Source: Rothia terrae
Lineage (GTDB): Bacteria; Actinomycetota; Actinomycetes; Actinomycetales; Micrococcaceae
DNA: 64,000 nucleotides
NCBI RefSeq assembly: GCF_012396615.1
Contig: NZ_JAAXPV010000008.1
Location: 1-64,000, forward strand
Direction of reading: 5' to 3'
This document shows positions 26,632 through 36,171 of this stretch, piece by piece; within the stretch, counting starts at the first letter, position 1; every line of letters begins with the position of its first letter. The position numbers were made by a program, and so were the translations under genes. The notes under the pieces are model-generated. The model was not told the DNA's origin. It ran no database searches and saw nothing but the letters and a program-made list of their open reading frames with translations.

Positions 26632-27660
26632 ATGAGTAATATTCTGCAGTCTTCCATTTGGGCAAAGTTTCAAGAATCAAACGGCCACAAGGTCTTCACC
26701 GGTTCAGGCACCGGCTGGAGCTACATGGCTACATTAGAGGGCGGCAAAACCGGCCGTTACCTTTACTGCCCCTACGGCCCCGTCGCATCCTCAGCTTCTG
26801 CATTTGATGAAGCTATTGCAGAACTCACCCGCGTAGCCCGCGACAACAAGTGCCTGTTCGTGCGTATTGAACCCACTAACGATGAAATTTTTGAGGGCAC
26901 TGTGCCTTCCGCTTTCTTGCGCGCACGCGGTTATAAAATTTCACCGCGCCAGGTACAGCCTTCACATACTCAAATCATTGATCTGAACCAGGATGAAGAA
27001 GCAATTCTGAAGGATATGAAGTCCACCAACCGCAACCTTCACCGCAACATCCATAAGAAGGGCGTGACCTTCGAAACCTCCCAGAACCCTGCGGACCTCG
27101 ATATCCTGCTTAAGTTCTTGGACGAGACCGCAGGCCGCACCGGCTTTAACCGTCAGCGCGACGAGTACCTCAAGCAGGTGGCAAAGGTGCTCATGCCCGC
27201 CGATGCCGCTACCCTTTACCTCGCTAAGGTTGAGGACGAGCCCATCGGCGCCGCTTTTGTCTACGACTCCAATGACACCCGCACCTACGCGCACGCGGCA
27301 ACTTCTTTCGAGCACCGTAAGCTCTCAGCTGGCATCCCCCTGGTGACTAACCTGATTGTGGATGCGAAAGCTAAGGGACTGAAGTACGTTGACCTCTTTG
27401 GCATCGCACCGAACGATGATCCCAACCACGAGTGGGCGGGCTTCACCAAGTTCAAGAAGTCCTTCGGCGGCCAGTCCGTAGAATTCCCCGGCACTTGGGA
27501 TGTGCCCGTCAACGCCACCGGTTACAAGGCGTACACCGGCGTCTACGCGGCAAAGAGCAAGGTACCGGTTGTTAAGTCCAAGCTGATGGACGCCAAGGCT
27601 AAAGCACTGCCGGTTGTAAAGAACACCGTAGCTAAAGTACGCGCAAAGATCGGTAAGTAA
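26632..27660 (+). CDS. FemABX family aminoacyltransferase (peptidoglycan branch)
   Basis: 342 residues. FemABX enzymes use aminoacyl-tRNA to add branch amino acids to lipid II; in Lys-type actinobacteria such as Rothia this builds the interpeptide bridge. Two GNAT-like halves are visible: LQSSIWAKFQESNGHKVF at the start, GRYLYCPYGPVASS near 45, MKSTNRNLHRNIHKKGV near 130 (a typical Fem helix block), GAAFVYDSNDTRTYAHAATS near 210, and FGIAPNDDPNHEWAGFTKFK near 258 (the conserved DLFG/GVTKFK region). The amino acid added is not shown. The C-terminal 40 residues are Lys/Ala/Val repeats and probably bind tRNA or membrane. The true start is ATG 26632. Confidence 0.9.
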   Translation: MSNILQSSIWAKFQESNGHKVFTGSGTGWSYMATLEGGKTGRYLYCPYGPVASSASAFDEAIAELTRVARDNKCLFVRIEPTNDEIFEGTVPSAFLRARGYKISPRQVQPSHTQIIDLNQDEEAILKDMKSTNRNLHRNIHKKGVTFETSQNPADLDILLKFLDETAGRTGFNRQRDEYLKQVAKVLMPADAATLYLAKVEDEPIGAAFVYDSNDTRTYAHAATSFEHRKLSAGIPLVTNLIVDAKAKGLKYVDLFGIAPNDDPNHEWAGFTKFKKSFGGQSVEFPGTWDVPVNATGYKAYTGVYAAKSKVPVVKSKLMDAKAKALPVVKNTVAKVRAKIGK

Positions 27661-27680
27661 AACCGACTGCGCTTCATAAG

Positions 27681-27718
27681 AAATGCGTCCTCGAGGCTGA
27701 TGCCGCGAGGACGCATTT
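27681..27718. terminator. Bidirectional terminator built from an inverted GCGTCCT/AGGACGC pair
   Basis: AAATGCGTCCTCG and CGAGGACGCATTT form a 13-base perfect stem between converging genes. The stem contains the window's over-represented AGGACGC core in inverted orientation. Confidence 0.85.
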
Positions 27719-27733
27719 GCATTACGTTAGATC

Positions 27734-29485
27734 TTAGCCGTTAACAGCAGGAAGCTGAGGGTCATTCGCAGTTAAGCGCGCCTCGCCCAAGGCGTTCAAA
27801 GTGATCTCTACCTTTGAATCATCAGATTCAATGAGCCGTGAAGCGGGTACGGCCCATTTGATACTGCCACCTTCAAAGTCCTGGAGGTAGTACTTCTGTC
27901 CGTTCTCTTCTACATAGCGACCGTCAGCCAAAGGCAGACCAAGTGCTCCAGCGTTGGTAATTTCATCAGTATAGGGACTACCGTAGACCCAGGCTGAAGC
28001 GAAATTGTGGTCCCAGCGACCGTCAAAACGGGTCATCTGGAAACCTAGAACATCAGAGCGAACAGCTTTAGCACCCATCTTTGGAGTACCATCCGGGTTA
28101 GCTGCAATAATCAAGGCTGAGTCACCATCTTGAAAGTACAAGGCTTGCTGGTTACCCATCAAAGTTGCATACTTTGACCAGTCAACGGTTGCAGGATCGG
28201 TCAAAGAAGCAAGTTCAGGCTCGTTATCGATGATGTAATTGCCGTCTCTGTCAGAGGATACAGTTACAGATTTCGTCATAAAACCGGTAACTTGCGTTTC
28301 TCCGCCTTCAGGTTCATCGAAATAGGTAATCATGTAGTTGTAGATGGGGCCACCGCGACCATCGCCGATACTTCCCGAGTACTTAATAGTGCCAAATCTG
28401 TCAGGATCTTTAACAAACTCATCGAATACCCTAGGATCCATCCAACCCGCGGTATCTGCTTTGGAGTCGTAAACAAAGATGAACTCAGATGTTTTCTCAA
28501 TCAGAAAACGGTCATCCAACGGAGTTAGGTTTCCGGTGTAACCTTCTGCGCGAATATCGTATCCGTGTACCTGCGCAGCAGATTCGAGCTTTACAGTACC
28601 TTCTTGGGTCAGCTCAACCGTAGGTCGCTCCGAACCTCGAGTCCATGTCACAGTGCCGTAGTCAAAAGTCTGAGTCGAGGTATTGCCGTTCCACGTAGCG
28701 GGTGCAATCGGTAGCCCCAGCAACGACAGCTTACCTGAATTATAGTTTTCCCAAGTCCACACCTGACGGGCAGCCTCATTGGTCTTCAACCACTCCACCT
28801 CGTACACAGGAGCATTAGCCACGCGAACACCGTTAGCGTCAGCCGCAGTCACATACGCAGTGGTATCTGTCTGCAATAGTAGAGCGTTTTTATACTGAAC
28901 GTAAGTCGCCTTTGACCAGTCCAAATTAGCAACAAGATTCTCAGGCTGAGCAGGATCAGTCGGCTCAGTCGGCTGATCAACAACCGGAGCATTATCAGGG
29001 AAGCATGCATTAGTTTTGACGCGGTCCTTCTTCCACTGGTTACCCTCAGCACTATTGAGATCAACCGATGATGACGGCTGGGTTTTCGCATCAACCACAA
29101 CCATCCAACGAGTCTTACCGTCGAAGGTGGTCACTGACTGACCACAGAACGTATTGTTCCACGAGTCACTTTCCAAAGCACCAAACTTCTCAACACCACC
29201 GGCATTCTTGAATGCCTGAATTTCCTGGGCGTTGGTGAGAGTACGAGTACCGGTGCGCTGACTGTAAGTCACCAGACCGTGCTCAAATTCCTGGGCGGAC
29301 GCGCCGTTGGCAAACTTCTGCTCATCAGTCACCGGATTGCCAAGTTCCCCTTGATGCGCTTGACCGTATTTACCGATGGCGGTTGATGCATTGATGGTAG
29401 CAGCGTTTGCTACGCCGGGCGCTGCGCTGAGCAACATGGCTGCCGATAGGAAGGCAACGCCTAGTTTTTGGGTGGTTTTCCCCAT
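27734..29485 (-). CDS. Secreted LGFP-repeat protein
   Basis: 583 residues with a clear Sec signal peptide (basic start, hydrophobic core, ANAA cleavage region near 28). The mature protein has LGFP-type modules: LGNPVTDEQKFANGASAQEF near 50, LGLPIAPATWNGNTSTQTF near 255, and LGLPLADGRYVEENGQKYY near 525, each followed by an FxxG-x-V/I-x-W/Y strand. LGFP repeats are thought to bind the cell wall. No catalytic domain is recognised. A Pro/Thr-rich stretch near 170-190 may be O-mannosylated by the PMT. ATG 29485 has AGGGGAAAACA upstream. It ends at the terminator shared with the FemABX gene. Confidence 0.75.
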   Translation of the reverse strand: MGKTTQKLGVAFLSAAMLLSAAPGVANAATINASTAIGKYGQAHQGELGNPVTDEQKFANGASAQEFEHGLVTYSQRTGTRTLTNAQEIQAFKNAGGVEKFGALESDSWNNTFCGQSVTTFDGKTRWMVVVDAKTQPSSSVDLNSAEGNQWKKDRVKTNACFPDNAPVVDQPTEPTDPAQPENLVANLDWSKATYVQYKNALLLQTDTTAYVTAADANGVRVANAPVYEVEWLKTNEAARQVWTWENYNSGKLSLLGLPIAPATWNGNTSTQTFDYGTVTWTRGSERPTVELTQEGTVKLESAAQVHGYDIRAEGYTGNLTPLDDRFLIEKTSEFIFVYDSKADTAGWMDPRVFDEFVKDPDRFGTIKYSGSIGDGRGGPIYNYMITYFDEPEGGETQVTGFMTKSVTVSSDRDGNYIIDNEPELASLTDPATVDWSKYATLMGNQQALYFQDGDSALIIAANPDGTPKMGAKAVRSDVLGFQMTRFDGRWDHNFASAWVYGSPYTDEITNAGALGLPLADGRYVEENGQKYYLQDFEGGSIKWAVPASRLIESDDSKVEITLNALGEARLTANDPQLPAVNG

Positions 29486-29684
29486 TGTTTTCCCCTAATG
29501 ATGAAAGTGTGCGAGAGCGGTTCACTTTAAGATGGTGGCTCTCAATAACTACCGAGGGGTAGCTATACTGCTAGCGTATGAAAGCCAGCATAGTTTTACT
29601 GAGCGTTCAGCTTCCTTTCAGCATTTTGTCCCCATAACTGTTGGAATAAAACAGTAAATGAGGCTTCATATTACGGGGAGAACA

Positions 29685-29717
29685 AAAATGCTCCCGCACA
29701 CAGTACAGGAGCATTTT
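29685..29717 (-). terminator. Terminator downstream of glpX
   Basis: AAAATGCTCC and GGAGCATTTT pair around a 13-base loop; the minus strand ends in a T tract (CATTTTTG). Confidence 0.8.
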
Positions 29718-29762
29718 CATCGCGACTCTAAAATTTAGTCTTCACAATAACTAAATGGAAAA

Positions 29763-30767
29763 CTAATTATTCGGCATGTTCTTTTCGAGAATGCTTTCCC
29801 AGCGTGCCAAGTTGTGCTCTGCGTCGACGGTTCGGATAGTGCCTGACTTTGAGCGCATAATCATTGACTGGGTAGTGATGGTGTTGCGACCGTAGCGCAC
29901 ACCGCGTAGCAGCTTACCGCCGGTGATGCCGGTTGCGGCAAAGTAGCAGTTGTCAGAAGTAACGAGCTCATCGGTGGTTAGCACCGCATCAAGATCATGT
30001 CCGGCGTCCAGTGCCTTCTGACGTTCCGCGTCATCGGTGGGAGCCAAGCGTCCCTGTATGATGCCGCCGGTTGCTTTGATAGCACACGCAGCCACAATGC
30101 CCTCAGGGGTGCCGCCGGTACCGAGCATGAGGTCGATACCTGAATTTTCACGGCAAGCAGCGATGGCGCCAGCCACGTCGCCATCAAGAATCATGCGGGT
30201 ACGCGCACCGGTTGCACGGATTTCTTCAATGATTCCGCTATGGCGCGGACGGTCAAGAACACAAACGGTCAGCTGGTTAATCTTCTTGCCTTTAGCTTTC
30301 GCCACAAGGTGCAGATTCTGTTTAACAGGCAAACGCAAGTCGACCAGATCAGCAGCCTCAGGGCCGGTCACCAGCTTTTCCATGTAGAAAACAGCTGAGG
30401 GGTCGAACATTGAGCCACCGTCTGCAACAGCAATAACGGAAAGTGCGTTGTCCATACCTAGAGCAGTCAGTCGGGTACCGTCAATAGGGTCAACAGCTAC
30501 ATCCATCTTGGGGCCGGTTCCATCACCAACAGATTCACCGTTGTAAAGCATGGGCGCTTCATCTTTTTCGCCTTCACCGATGACAACGGTGCCGTTGAAG
30601 TTCACGCTTGAGAGGCGGTAACGCATGGCATCTACTGCCGCGCCGTCTGCCTTATTTTTGTCGCCTGCACCAACCCAGGGTGCGGATGCAATAGCCGCCG
30701 CTTCCGTTGCGCGCACGAGTTCTAGCGCGAGGTTGCGACCAAAGTTTTCGTTTTTAGCTGCTGACAT
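29763..30767 (-). CDS. glpX: Fructose-1,6-bisphosphatase class II
   Basis: 334 residues from ATG 30767, which has AAAGGGGAG just upstream; a longer in-frame start is unsupported. GlpX is the gluconeogenic fructose 1,6-bisphosphatase of actinobacteria. [15 protein letters not shown] near residue 58, [11 protein letters not shown] near 86 (metal and phosphate site), VCVLDRPRH near 150 and [17 protein letters not shown] near 195 are family blocks. It is divergent from the DUF4245 gene, with fumC beyond, the same set found together in mycobacteria. Confidence 0.96.
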   Translation of the reverse strand: MSAAKNENFGRNLALELVRATEAAAIASAPWVGAGDKNKADGAAVDAMRYRLSSVNFNGTVVIGEGEKDEAPMLYNGESVGDGTGPKMDVAVDPIDGTRLTALGMDNALSVIAVADGGSMFDPSAVFYMEKLVTGPEAADLVDLRLPVKQNLHLVAKAKGKKINQLTVCVLDRPRHSGIIEEIRATGARTRMILDGDVAGAIAACRENSGIDLMLGTGGTPEGIVAACAIKATGGIIQGRLAPTDDAERQKALDAGHDLDAVLTTDELVTSDNCYFAATGITGGKLLRGVRYGRNTITTQSMIMRSKSGTIRTVDAEHNLARWESILEKNMPNN

Positions 30768-31000
30768 TATCTCCCCTTTGAGTGTTTTCAGCCCTGCGGT
30801 GTCTACCGGTCTCGCGGCGCATCGTTGCGCGCGATATTTCAACAATAACCATTTTCGGGGCTTTGGCGCAGTTTCTGCAGAGCTTTACCGGAAAGATTAC
30901 CTGTGTCTTGTTTCACTTCTGCTCAATATGACGGGCTAGTACTTGCACCTTTTATCACCTTATTGCGGTTATCGCTTTGGCAACCGCACCATTTGTACGT

Positions 31001-31012
31001 GACAATAGGGAG
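31001..31012 (+). promoter_or_regulatory. Leaderless -10-like box for the DUF4245 gene
   Basis: GACAAT at 31001-31006 (TANNNT with the first T changed) lies six bases before GTG 31013. GGGAG is directly adjacent to the GTG and too close to act as a ribosome site. Confidence 0.4.
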
Positions 31013-31720
31013 GTGACTTCATCGCAGCATCAGAATTCTTCTTCAGCCGGTTCCGTGTCAGCTGCGGAGCAACAAGCTCCCGCGACCGTTGCGGACGGTG
31101 TGAAACCGCAGATTACCGCAAAGCAGGCTCAGCGCATCAACGCGCCGGTACGTAACATGATTATCTCCATGGTGGTGCTCGTTGTATGCATTGTTCCCGT
31201 TTTGTGGCTGATGCCCCAGCCCAACAAAGACCCGTACCAGGCAGAAGTTGATTTGCCAAAGGTCGCGTATGAGGCGGGTGAAGCATCTTCCTTTGCTGTT
31301 GCTGCACCGGAACTTGAGGGCTGGCACTATAACTTTGCGCGCTGGAATTCTAACCAGGCAGACAAGATTAACTACTGGGAAACCGGTCAGATTACCGGCT
31401 CAGATCACTTCATTACCCTCAAACAGGCAGATGCGTCTAAGACCAATGACAGCTGGATTGCGCAACAAACTAACAATGCAGCGCCCCAGGGCAACGAGAG
31501 CGTGAGTGGCGTAAATTGGGACGTTCGCACCGGTCAAAACGATAAAGATGAAACCGTTACCTATTACATCGGTGAGGTCTCAGGAACCACCGTCATTATG
31601 TACGGTAGCGATGTTCCTGGCACCGACTTCGCTCAGTTAGCTGACGCTGTGGTGAACTACCAAAAGCAGCCCACAGCAACAGCCTCTCCCACATCAACTT
31701 CCGACACCGGAATTCAATAA
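31013..31720 (+). CDS. DUF4245 family membrane-anchored protein
   Basis: 235 residues from GTG 31013. A Ser/Ala/Gln-rich start of about 50 residues is followed by one membrane helix (MIISMVVLVVCIVPVLWL) and an outside domain of about 150 residues that matches DUF4245: WHYNFARWNS, YWETGQITGSDHFITLKQA, YIGEVSGTTVIMYG. Function is unknown. The family is restricted to actinobacteria and is regularly a neighbour of glpX and fumC. The last 20 residues are Ser/Thr-rich. It ends at a hairpin that overlaps the next promoter. Confidence 0.8.
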   Translation: MTSSQHQNSSSAGSVSAAEQQAPATVADGVKPQITAKQAQRINAPVRNMIISMVVLVVCIVPVLWLMPQPNKDPYQAEVDLPKVAYEAGEASSFAVAAPELEGWHYNFARWNSNQADKINYWETGQITGSDHFITLKQADASKTNDSWIAQQTNNAAPQGNESVSGVNWDVRTGQNDKDETVTYYIGEVSGTTVIMYGSDVPGTDFAQLADAVVNYQKQPTATASPTSTSDTGIQ

Positions 31721-31732
31721 GACACAAAATCT

Positions 31733-31760
31733 GGCACAAGAAATACTCTTGTGCCGCTTT
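31733..31760 (+). terminator. Terminator after the DUF4245 gene, overlapping the next promoter
   Basis: GGCACAAG and CTTGTGCC pair around AAATACT, followed by GCTTTT. Its right arm includes the -35 element of the carbonic anhydrase promoter. Confidence 0.75.
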
Positions 31761-31776
31761 TGAATGCGCTTATAAT
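31749..31776 (+). promoter_or_regulatory. Promoter of the carbonic anhydrase gene
   Basis: TTGTGC at 31749-31754, 16 bases, then a perfect TATAAT at 31771-31776. A start site near 31783 would give a leader of about 28 bases including GAAAGG seven bases before ATG 31811. Confidence 0.7.
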
Positions 31777-31810
31777 GAAGCTCACTTACCTCAAGTTTGA
31801 AAGGCTTTTG

Positions 31811-32440
31811 ATGAATACCTCAATCACCACCCCCGCTGAGGCTTGGCATCGACTTGAAGAAGGCAACGCCCGTTTCGTGTCCTCTTCATCTGAGCACCCT
31901 AACCAGGACGCCCTGCACCGCGCGTCCTTGGCATCCGGTCAGGCACCGTTTGCCGCCATTTTTGGATGCGGTGACTCGCGTCTAGCCGCGGAAATCATCT
32001 TCGACCTCGGCCTGGGTGATGCCTTCGTTATTCGAACAGCGGGGCAGGTTATTGATAACTCGGTGTTGGGCTCTATCGAATACGCTATCGATGATCTGAA
32101 TGTTCCCCTCGTGATGGTGCTGGGTCATGACTCCTGTGGCGCTGTTACTGCGGCAAAGACAGCGCACGATACCGGAACTATGCCTCACGGTTTTGTACGT
32201 AACCTCGTTGAACGCATCCTGCCCTCAGTCATCTCACCGGCGCTACCGGCAGAGCCAACCGTCAACGACATGGTGGTGGAGCACACCCGTCAAACAGCTG
32301 CCCGCATCGCAGAGCAGTCACACATTATTGCTCAGGCGGTCGCGGCAGAGAACACCGCCGTGATTGGCGTCTTCTATCACCTTGCAGACGGTAAAGCAGA
32401 GCTGGTGTACTCTTCATCGCCTGAAATTACTGCGTCCTAA
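31811..32440 (+). CDS. Beta-class carbonic anhydrase
   Basis: 209 residues from ATG 31811 with AAAGG seven bases upstream. It interconverts CO2 and bicarbonate and supplies bicarbonate for carboxylases such as Pur[14 protein letters not shown] near residue 50 gives the first Zn ligand Cys and the Asp-Arg dyad; [12 protein letters not shown] near 105 gives the His and second Cys ligand. The actinobacterial type is about this length and cytoplasmic. No transporter domain is attached. The gene has its own sigma-70-like promoter. It carries an inverted AGGACGC / GCGTCCTT pair near 31905-31929. Confidence 0.93.
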   Translation: MNTSITTPAEAWHRLEEGNARFVSSSSEHPNQDALHRASLASGQAPFAAIFGCGDSRLAAEIIFDLGLGDAFVIRTAGQVIDNSVLGSIEYAIDDLNVPLVMVLGHDSCGAVTAAKTAHDTGTMPHGFVRNLVERILPSVISPALPAEPTVNDMVVEHTRQTAARIAEQSHIIAQAVAAENTAVIGVFYHLADGKAELVYSSSPEITAS

Positions 32441-32528
32441 GATTTTATCCCCTCAAGACCGCATATCTCCATGCCGCAATAAACCTACATATTTTCAGCT
32501 CGATGAGGTTCACCTCACGCATGGGGTT

Positions 32529-32540
32529 TATGCTGGTTAT
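32529..32540 (+). promoter_or_regulatory. Leaderless -10 box that decides the fumC start
   Basis: TATGCT at 32529-32534 then six bases then ATG 32541. There is no ribosome site, and the encoded protein begins at the normal family start. Confidence 0.6.
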
Positions 32541-33950
32541 ATGGCAGAAAACACTGAATACCGTATTGAACACGACACCATGGGCGAAGTCCGCGTTCCC
32601 GCTAACGCACTCTACAGCGCGCAGACTCAGCGCGCCGTTGAGAACTTCCCCATCTCAGGTCAGACTCTAGAGCCCGCACACATTCGCGCACTCGCTCTGG
32701 TTAAGAAAGCAGCTGCTACAGCTAATGAAGAGTTGAACGTGCTCGACGCTGAGCGCGCGCAGGCTATCCGCACCGCAGCGGACGCTGTTGCGGCGGGCAA
32801 GCACAACGATGATTTCCCGATTGATGTTTTCCAGACCGGTTCGGGCACCTCATCAAATATGAACACCAACGAGGTACTGGCAACCCTGGCAAACCGTGAG
32901 CTCGAGGGCAAGGGCGTCAACGTTCACCCCAACGACCACGTCAACGCATCGCAGTCATCAAACGACGTTTTCCCGACCTCCGTTCACGTTGCAGCTACCG
33001 AGGCCCTGATTAACGACCTCAAGCCTGCGCTGGACTACCTGGCAACTTCACTGGAGAAGAAGGCTAAGGAATTCAAGGACGTCGTTAAGTCCGGCCGCAC
33101 CCACCTCATGGATGCGACCCCCGTAACCCTGGGCCAGGAATTTGGGGGCTATGCAGCGCAGATTCGCTACGGTATCGAGCGTATTGATGCGTCCCTCCCC
33201 CGCGTCGCTGAGGTTCCCCTCGGTGGCACCGCAGTGGGAACCGGCATCAACACCCCCGACGGCTTCTCAGCACGAGTTATTGAACTGCTCGCCGAAGAAA
33301 CCGGCCTGCCACTGACCGAAGCACGCAACCACTTCGAAGCACAGGCAAACCGTGACGGTCTGATTGAAGCATCAGGTCAGTTGCGCAACATCGCGTACTC
33401 ACTGATGAAGATCAACAACGATATCCGCTGGATGGGTTCAGGCCCCAACACAGGTCTCGGCGAACTTCATATTCCTGACCTCCAGCCCGGCTCATCAATC
33501 ATGCCCGGTAAGGTCAACCCCGTAATTTGTGAAGCTGTTATTCAGGTAGCTGCACAGGTTATCGGTAATGACACCACCATCGCGCTGTCCTCCACCAATG
33601 GCGCATTTGAGCTCAACGTCGGTATTCCCGTCATGGCTGCAAACCTCTTGCAGTCCATCCGCCTGCTCTCCAACGCAACCCGCGTCATGGCAGAGAAGAT
33701 GATTGACGGTCTGGAAGCTAACGAAGAACGCGCACGCTTCTTGGCTGAAGCTTCACCGTCAACCGTTACCCCGATGAACAAGCTCATCGGCTATGAAGCA
33801 GCAGCGAAGATTGCTAAGTACTCAGTGGCTAACAAGACTACGGTGCGCGAGGCAGTTATTGCTCTTGGCTACGTAGAACGCGGCGAAGTCACCGAGGAAC
33901 AGCTGGATTCAGCTCTCGATGTTACCAAGATGCTGGGTAACTACTCCTAA
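32541..33950 (+). CDS. fumC: Fumarate hydratase class II
   Basis: 469 residues from ATG 32541. It is the TCA-cycle enzyme that hydrates fumarate to malate. [15 protein letters not shown] at the start, [16 protein letters not shown] near 98, [17 protein letters not shown] near 185 with the catalytic His, and the superfamily signature [12 protein letters not shown] near 318 are all there. A longer in-frame start would overlap the carbonic anhydrase gene and lies upstream of the -10 box. No membrane or regulatory additions are seen. Confidence 0.97.
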   Translation: MAENTEYRIEHDTMGEVRVPANALYSAQTQRAVENFPISGQTLEPAHIRALALVKKAAATANEELNVLDAERAQAIRTAADAVAAGKHNDDFPIDVFQTGSGTSSNMNTNEVLATLANRELEGKGVNVHPNDHVNASQSSNDVFPTSVHVAATEALINDLKPALDYLATSLEKKAKEFKDVVKSGRTHLMDATPVTLGQEFGGYAAQIRYGIERIDASLPRVAEVPLGGTAVGTGINTPDGFSARVIELLAEETGLPLTEARNHFEAQANRDGLIEASGQLRNIAYSLMKINNDIRWMGSGPNTGLGELHIPDLQPGSSIMPGKVNPVICEAVIQVAAQVIGNDTTIALSSTNGAFELNVGIPVMAANLLQSIRLLSNATRVMAEKMIDGLEANEERARFLAEASPSTVTPMNKLIGYEAAAKIAKYSVANKTTVREAVIALGYVERGEVTEEQLDSALDVTKMLGNYS

Positions 33951-34021
33951 GAATCAGCGGCTAAGTTAGAGAGGAATCGAGCGCCGCCTTGTTTCTACTC
34001 AATCACTAACGATTTTTCCTT

Positions 34022-34062
34022 CCAGGTCTTTCGCGCGCACTTGTTGTGGGCGAAAGACCTGG
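34022..34062 (+). terminator. Terminator after fumC
   Basis: CCAGGTCTTTCGC and GCGAAAGACCTGG form a 13-base perfect stem with a 15-base loop. T- and A-rich flanks on both sides suggest it can work both ways. Confidence 0.75.
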
Positions 34063-34339
34063 GAGGAAATTTTCGTTTAAAGACTCTGCCGGATAGAGGA
34101 CGACTCCCCTGTGATCCATTTCTATGTTGCTGCACGTTTACCCCCCATTTTTCGCATCTTTGAGGGCGAGCAGAAGCACCGGAGAAAACTGGTTTCACCG
34201 CCTTTATATATCGTTGACATCACATTCAACAGATAGCAAGCTCACTGATATTTCACAGGTGATGACCTTGAAAAGCTTGGCTAACCAGACAAGAATGAAA
34301 AGGTAAGAATTACTTGAACTCAAAAGTTTGGGAGATAAA
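34063..34339. other. Intergenic leader region upstream of pqo
   Basis: About 280 bases without a credible gene. TTGACA at 34214-34219 is a perfect -35 hexamer, but no good -10 is found at 16-18 bases. The pqo promoter is probably here. Confidence 0.4.
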
Positions 34340-36094
34340 GTGAAGCTCGCAGAGCAAATTGTGAGCCAGCTAATCGAAGCTGGCGTTTCACGCATCTACG
34401 GTGTCGTAGGTGACTCATTGAACCCTATCGTTGACGCGGTACGCGCATCCGGTGGCTCGGCCAAGGGCGGCATCGACTGGATTCACGTGCGCCATGAAGA
34501 GGCAGCAGCATTTGCGGCAGCAGCTGACGCTGAGATTACCGGTGAGCTCGCCGTCTGCGCTGGCTCATGCGGACCGGGTAACACCCACCTCATCAACGGT
34601 CTGTACGATGCTAATCGCTCGCACAACCCCGTGCTCGCTATCGCATCGCACATTCCTTCTGCTCAGATTGGCTCAGGCTACTTCCAGGAGACCCACCCCG
34701 AGCGCATCTTCGAAGACTGCTCCGTTTACAACGAGATGGCTGTAGCTCCGGCTCAGACCCTGCGCATCATCAACTCCGGTATCAAGCACGCTATCGCGCT
34801 GAATGGTGTTTCAGTGGTGACAATTCCCGGTGATATCGCGGACGCGGACGCTGTTGATCAGGTACCCGCACTTGGCGACCTGCGCCGTGGCGTCCTCACC
34901 CCCGATGCGGCAACTATTCAGGAAATCGCTGACCGCATCAACAAGGCTGAGAAGGTCGCTATCTTTGCTGGCGCCGGTGTTAAGGGAGCTCACGATGAGG
35001 TAATCGAGCTTGCGGATCTCGCAGCAGCACCCGTTGGTCACTCGTTGCGCGGTAAAGAATTCATTCAGTACGACAACCCCTTCGATGTGGGTATGACCGG
35101 TCTGCTGGGTTACGGTGCTGCGGCTGAGGGGCTTAAGGATGCGGATCTCATGCTTCTGTTGGGCACTGACTTCCCTTACGACCAGTTCTTGCCCGATACC
35201 GACACCATTCAGATTGATACCGCAGCTGAGGTTATGGGACGCCGCACCAACGTTGGTCTGCAGGTTGAGGGCGATGTTCGCGCAACTATCGCAGCTGTTC
35301 TGCCGCTAATCAAGCGCAAGAAGAACCGCAAGTTCCTCAAAGGACTGTTGAAGAAGCACAACACCGTAATGTCCAAGGTTGTTGGCGCATACACCACTAA
35401 GCCCAGCAAGTTCCAGAAGATTCACCCCGAATACGCGGCCTCAATCTTGAACGATGTTGCAGCTGACGACGCAATTTTCACCGCCGATACCGGCATGTGC
35501 AACGTGTGGACCTCACGCTACATCGAGCCCAACGGCAAGCGCCGCCTGATTGGCTCATTCTTGCACGGCTCAATGGCTAACGCACTGCCGCACGCTTTGG
35601 GTGCGCAGTTCTCACAGCCTAACCGCCAGGTGATTTCTGTGTCGGGTGACGGCGGTCTGAGCATGCTGATGGGTGAGTTGCTCACCGCTAAGATGTACAA
35701 CCTGCCGCTGACTGTGGTTGTTTTCAACAACTCAACTCTGGGTATGGTCAAGCTCGAACAGCTGGTTCAGGGCTTTGAGGACTACGGCGTGGATGTTCCC
35801 CTGGTCAACTACGCTGACATCGCGACCGCCGCTGGATTCCAGGCTCAGCGTGTTGAGAAGCCTAAGGATCTTGAGAAGGCTTACCGTAAGGCGCTGGCTC
35901 ATAACGGCCCGTCACTGGTTGAGATCATTACTGATCCCAATGCGCTGTCCATGCCTCCCGAGGTCGAAGCTAACCAGATCGTTGGTTTTGCAACTTCTAT
36001 GAGCAAGATTGCGCTCAACCGCGGTGCGGGTGAGGCTGTCGCAATGGCTAAGTCCAACCTGCGTAACGCTCGCGCATGGCGTCAGTTCTCCTAA
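34340..36094 (+). CDS. pqo: Pyruvate:quinone oxidoreductase (pyruvate dehydrogenase, quinone)
   Basis: 584 residues from GTG 34340, with GGGAG five bases upstream. It oxidises pyruvate to acetate and CO2 and passes electrons to menaquinone at the membrane. Three TPP-enzyme domains are visible: IYGVVGDSLNPIVDAV near 22 and HVRHEEAAAFAAAAD near 52 (catalytic Glu), a central FAD-binding-type domain near 190-330, and the TPP motif SGDGGLSMLMGELLTAK ending in VVFNN near 440. The sequence follows Corynebacterium Pqo closely along its length, including QETHPERIF and FLHGSMANALPHALGAQ. Acetolactate synthase or sulfoacetaldehyde acetyltransferase are less likely. Confidence 0.9.
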   Translation: MKLAEQIVSQLIEAGVSRIYGVVGDSLNPIVDAVRASGGSAKGGIDWIHVRHEEAAAFAAAADAEITGELAVCAGSCGPGNTHLINGLYDANRSHNPVLAIASHIPSAQIGSGYFQETHPERIFEDCSVYNEMAVAPAQTLRIINSGIKHAIALNGVSVVTIPGDIADADAVDQVPALGDLRRGVLTPDAATIQEIADRINKAEKVAIFAGAGVKGAHDEVIELADLAAAPVGHSLRGKEFIQYDNPFDVGMTGLLGYGAAAEGLKDADLMLLLGTDFPYDQFLPDTDTIQIDTAAEVMGRRTNVGLQVEGDVRATIAAVLPLIKRKKNRKFLKGLLKKHNTVMSKVVGAYTTKPSKFQKIHPEYAASILNDVAADDAIFTADTGMCNVWTSRYIEPNGKRRLIGSFLHGSMANALPHALGAQFSQPNRQVISVSGDGGLSMLMGELLTAKMYNLPLTVVVFNNSTLGMVKLEQLVQGFEDYGVDVPLVNYADIATAAGFQAQRVEKPKDLEKAYRKALAHNGPSLVEIITDPNALSMPPEVEANQIVGFATSMSKIALNRGAGEAVAMAKSNLRNARAWRQFS

Positions 36095-36121
36095 GGATTT
36101 AGTTCTCCTCTAGAACGCGAT

Positions 36122-36163
36122 AAAGGTGCGGCACTCCTTCGTTGGAGCGCCGCACCTTTTTGC
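36122..36163. terminator. Bidirectional terminator between pqo and the Nudix gene
   Basis: AAAGGTGCGGC and GCCGCACCTTT pair, with an inner CTCC/GGAG stem, followed by a T tract. Confidence 0.8.
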
Positions 36164-36171
36164 TTTTCGTC

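Noticed and set aside
34214-34260. Perfect TTGACA as the -35 of pqo
   Set aside because: No acceptable -10 box at 15-19 bases; kept only as a note.
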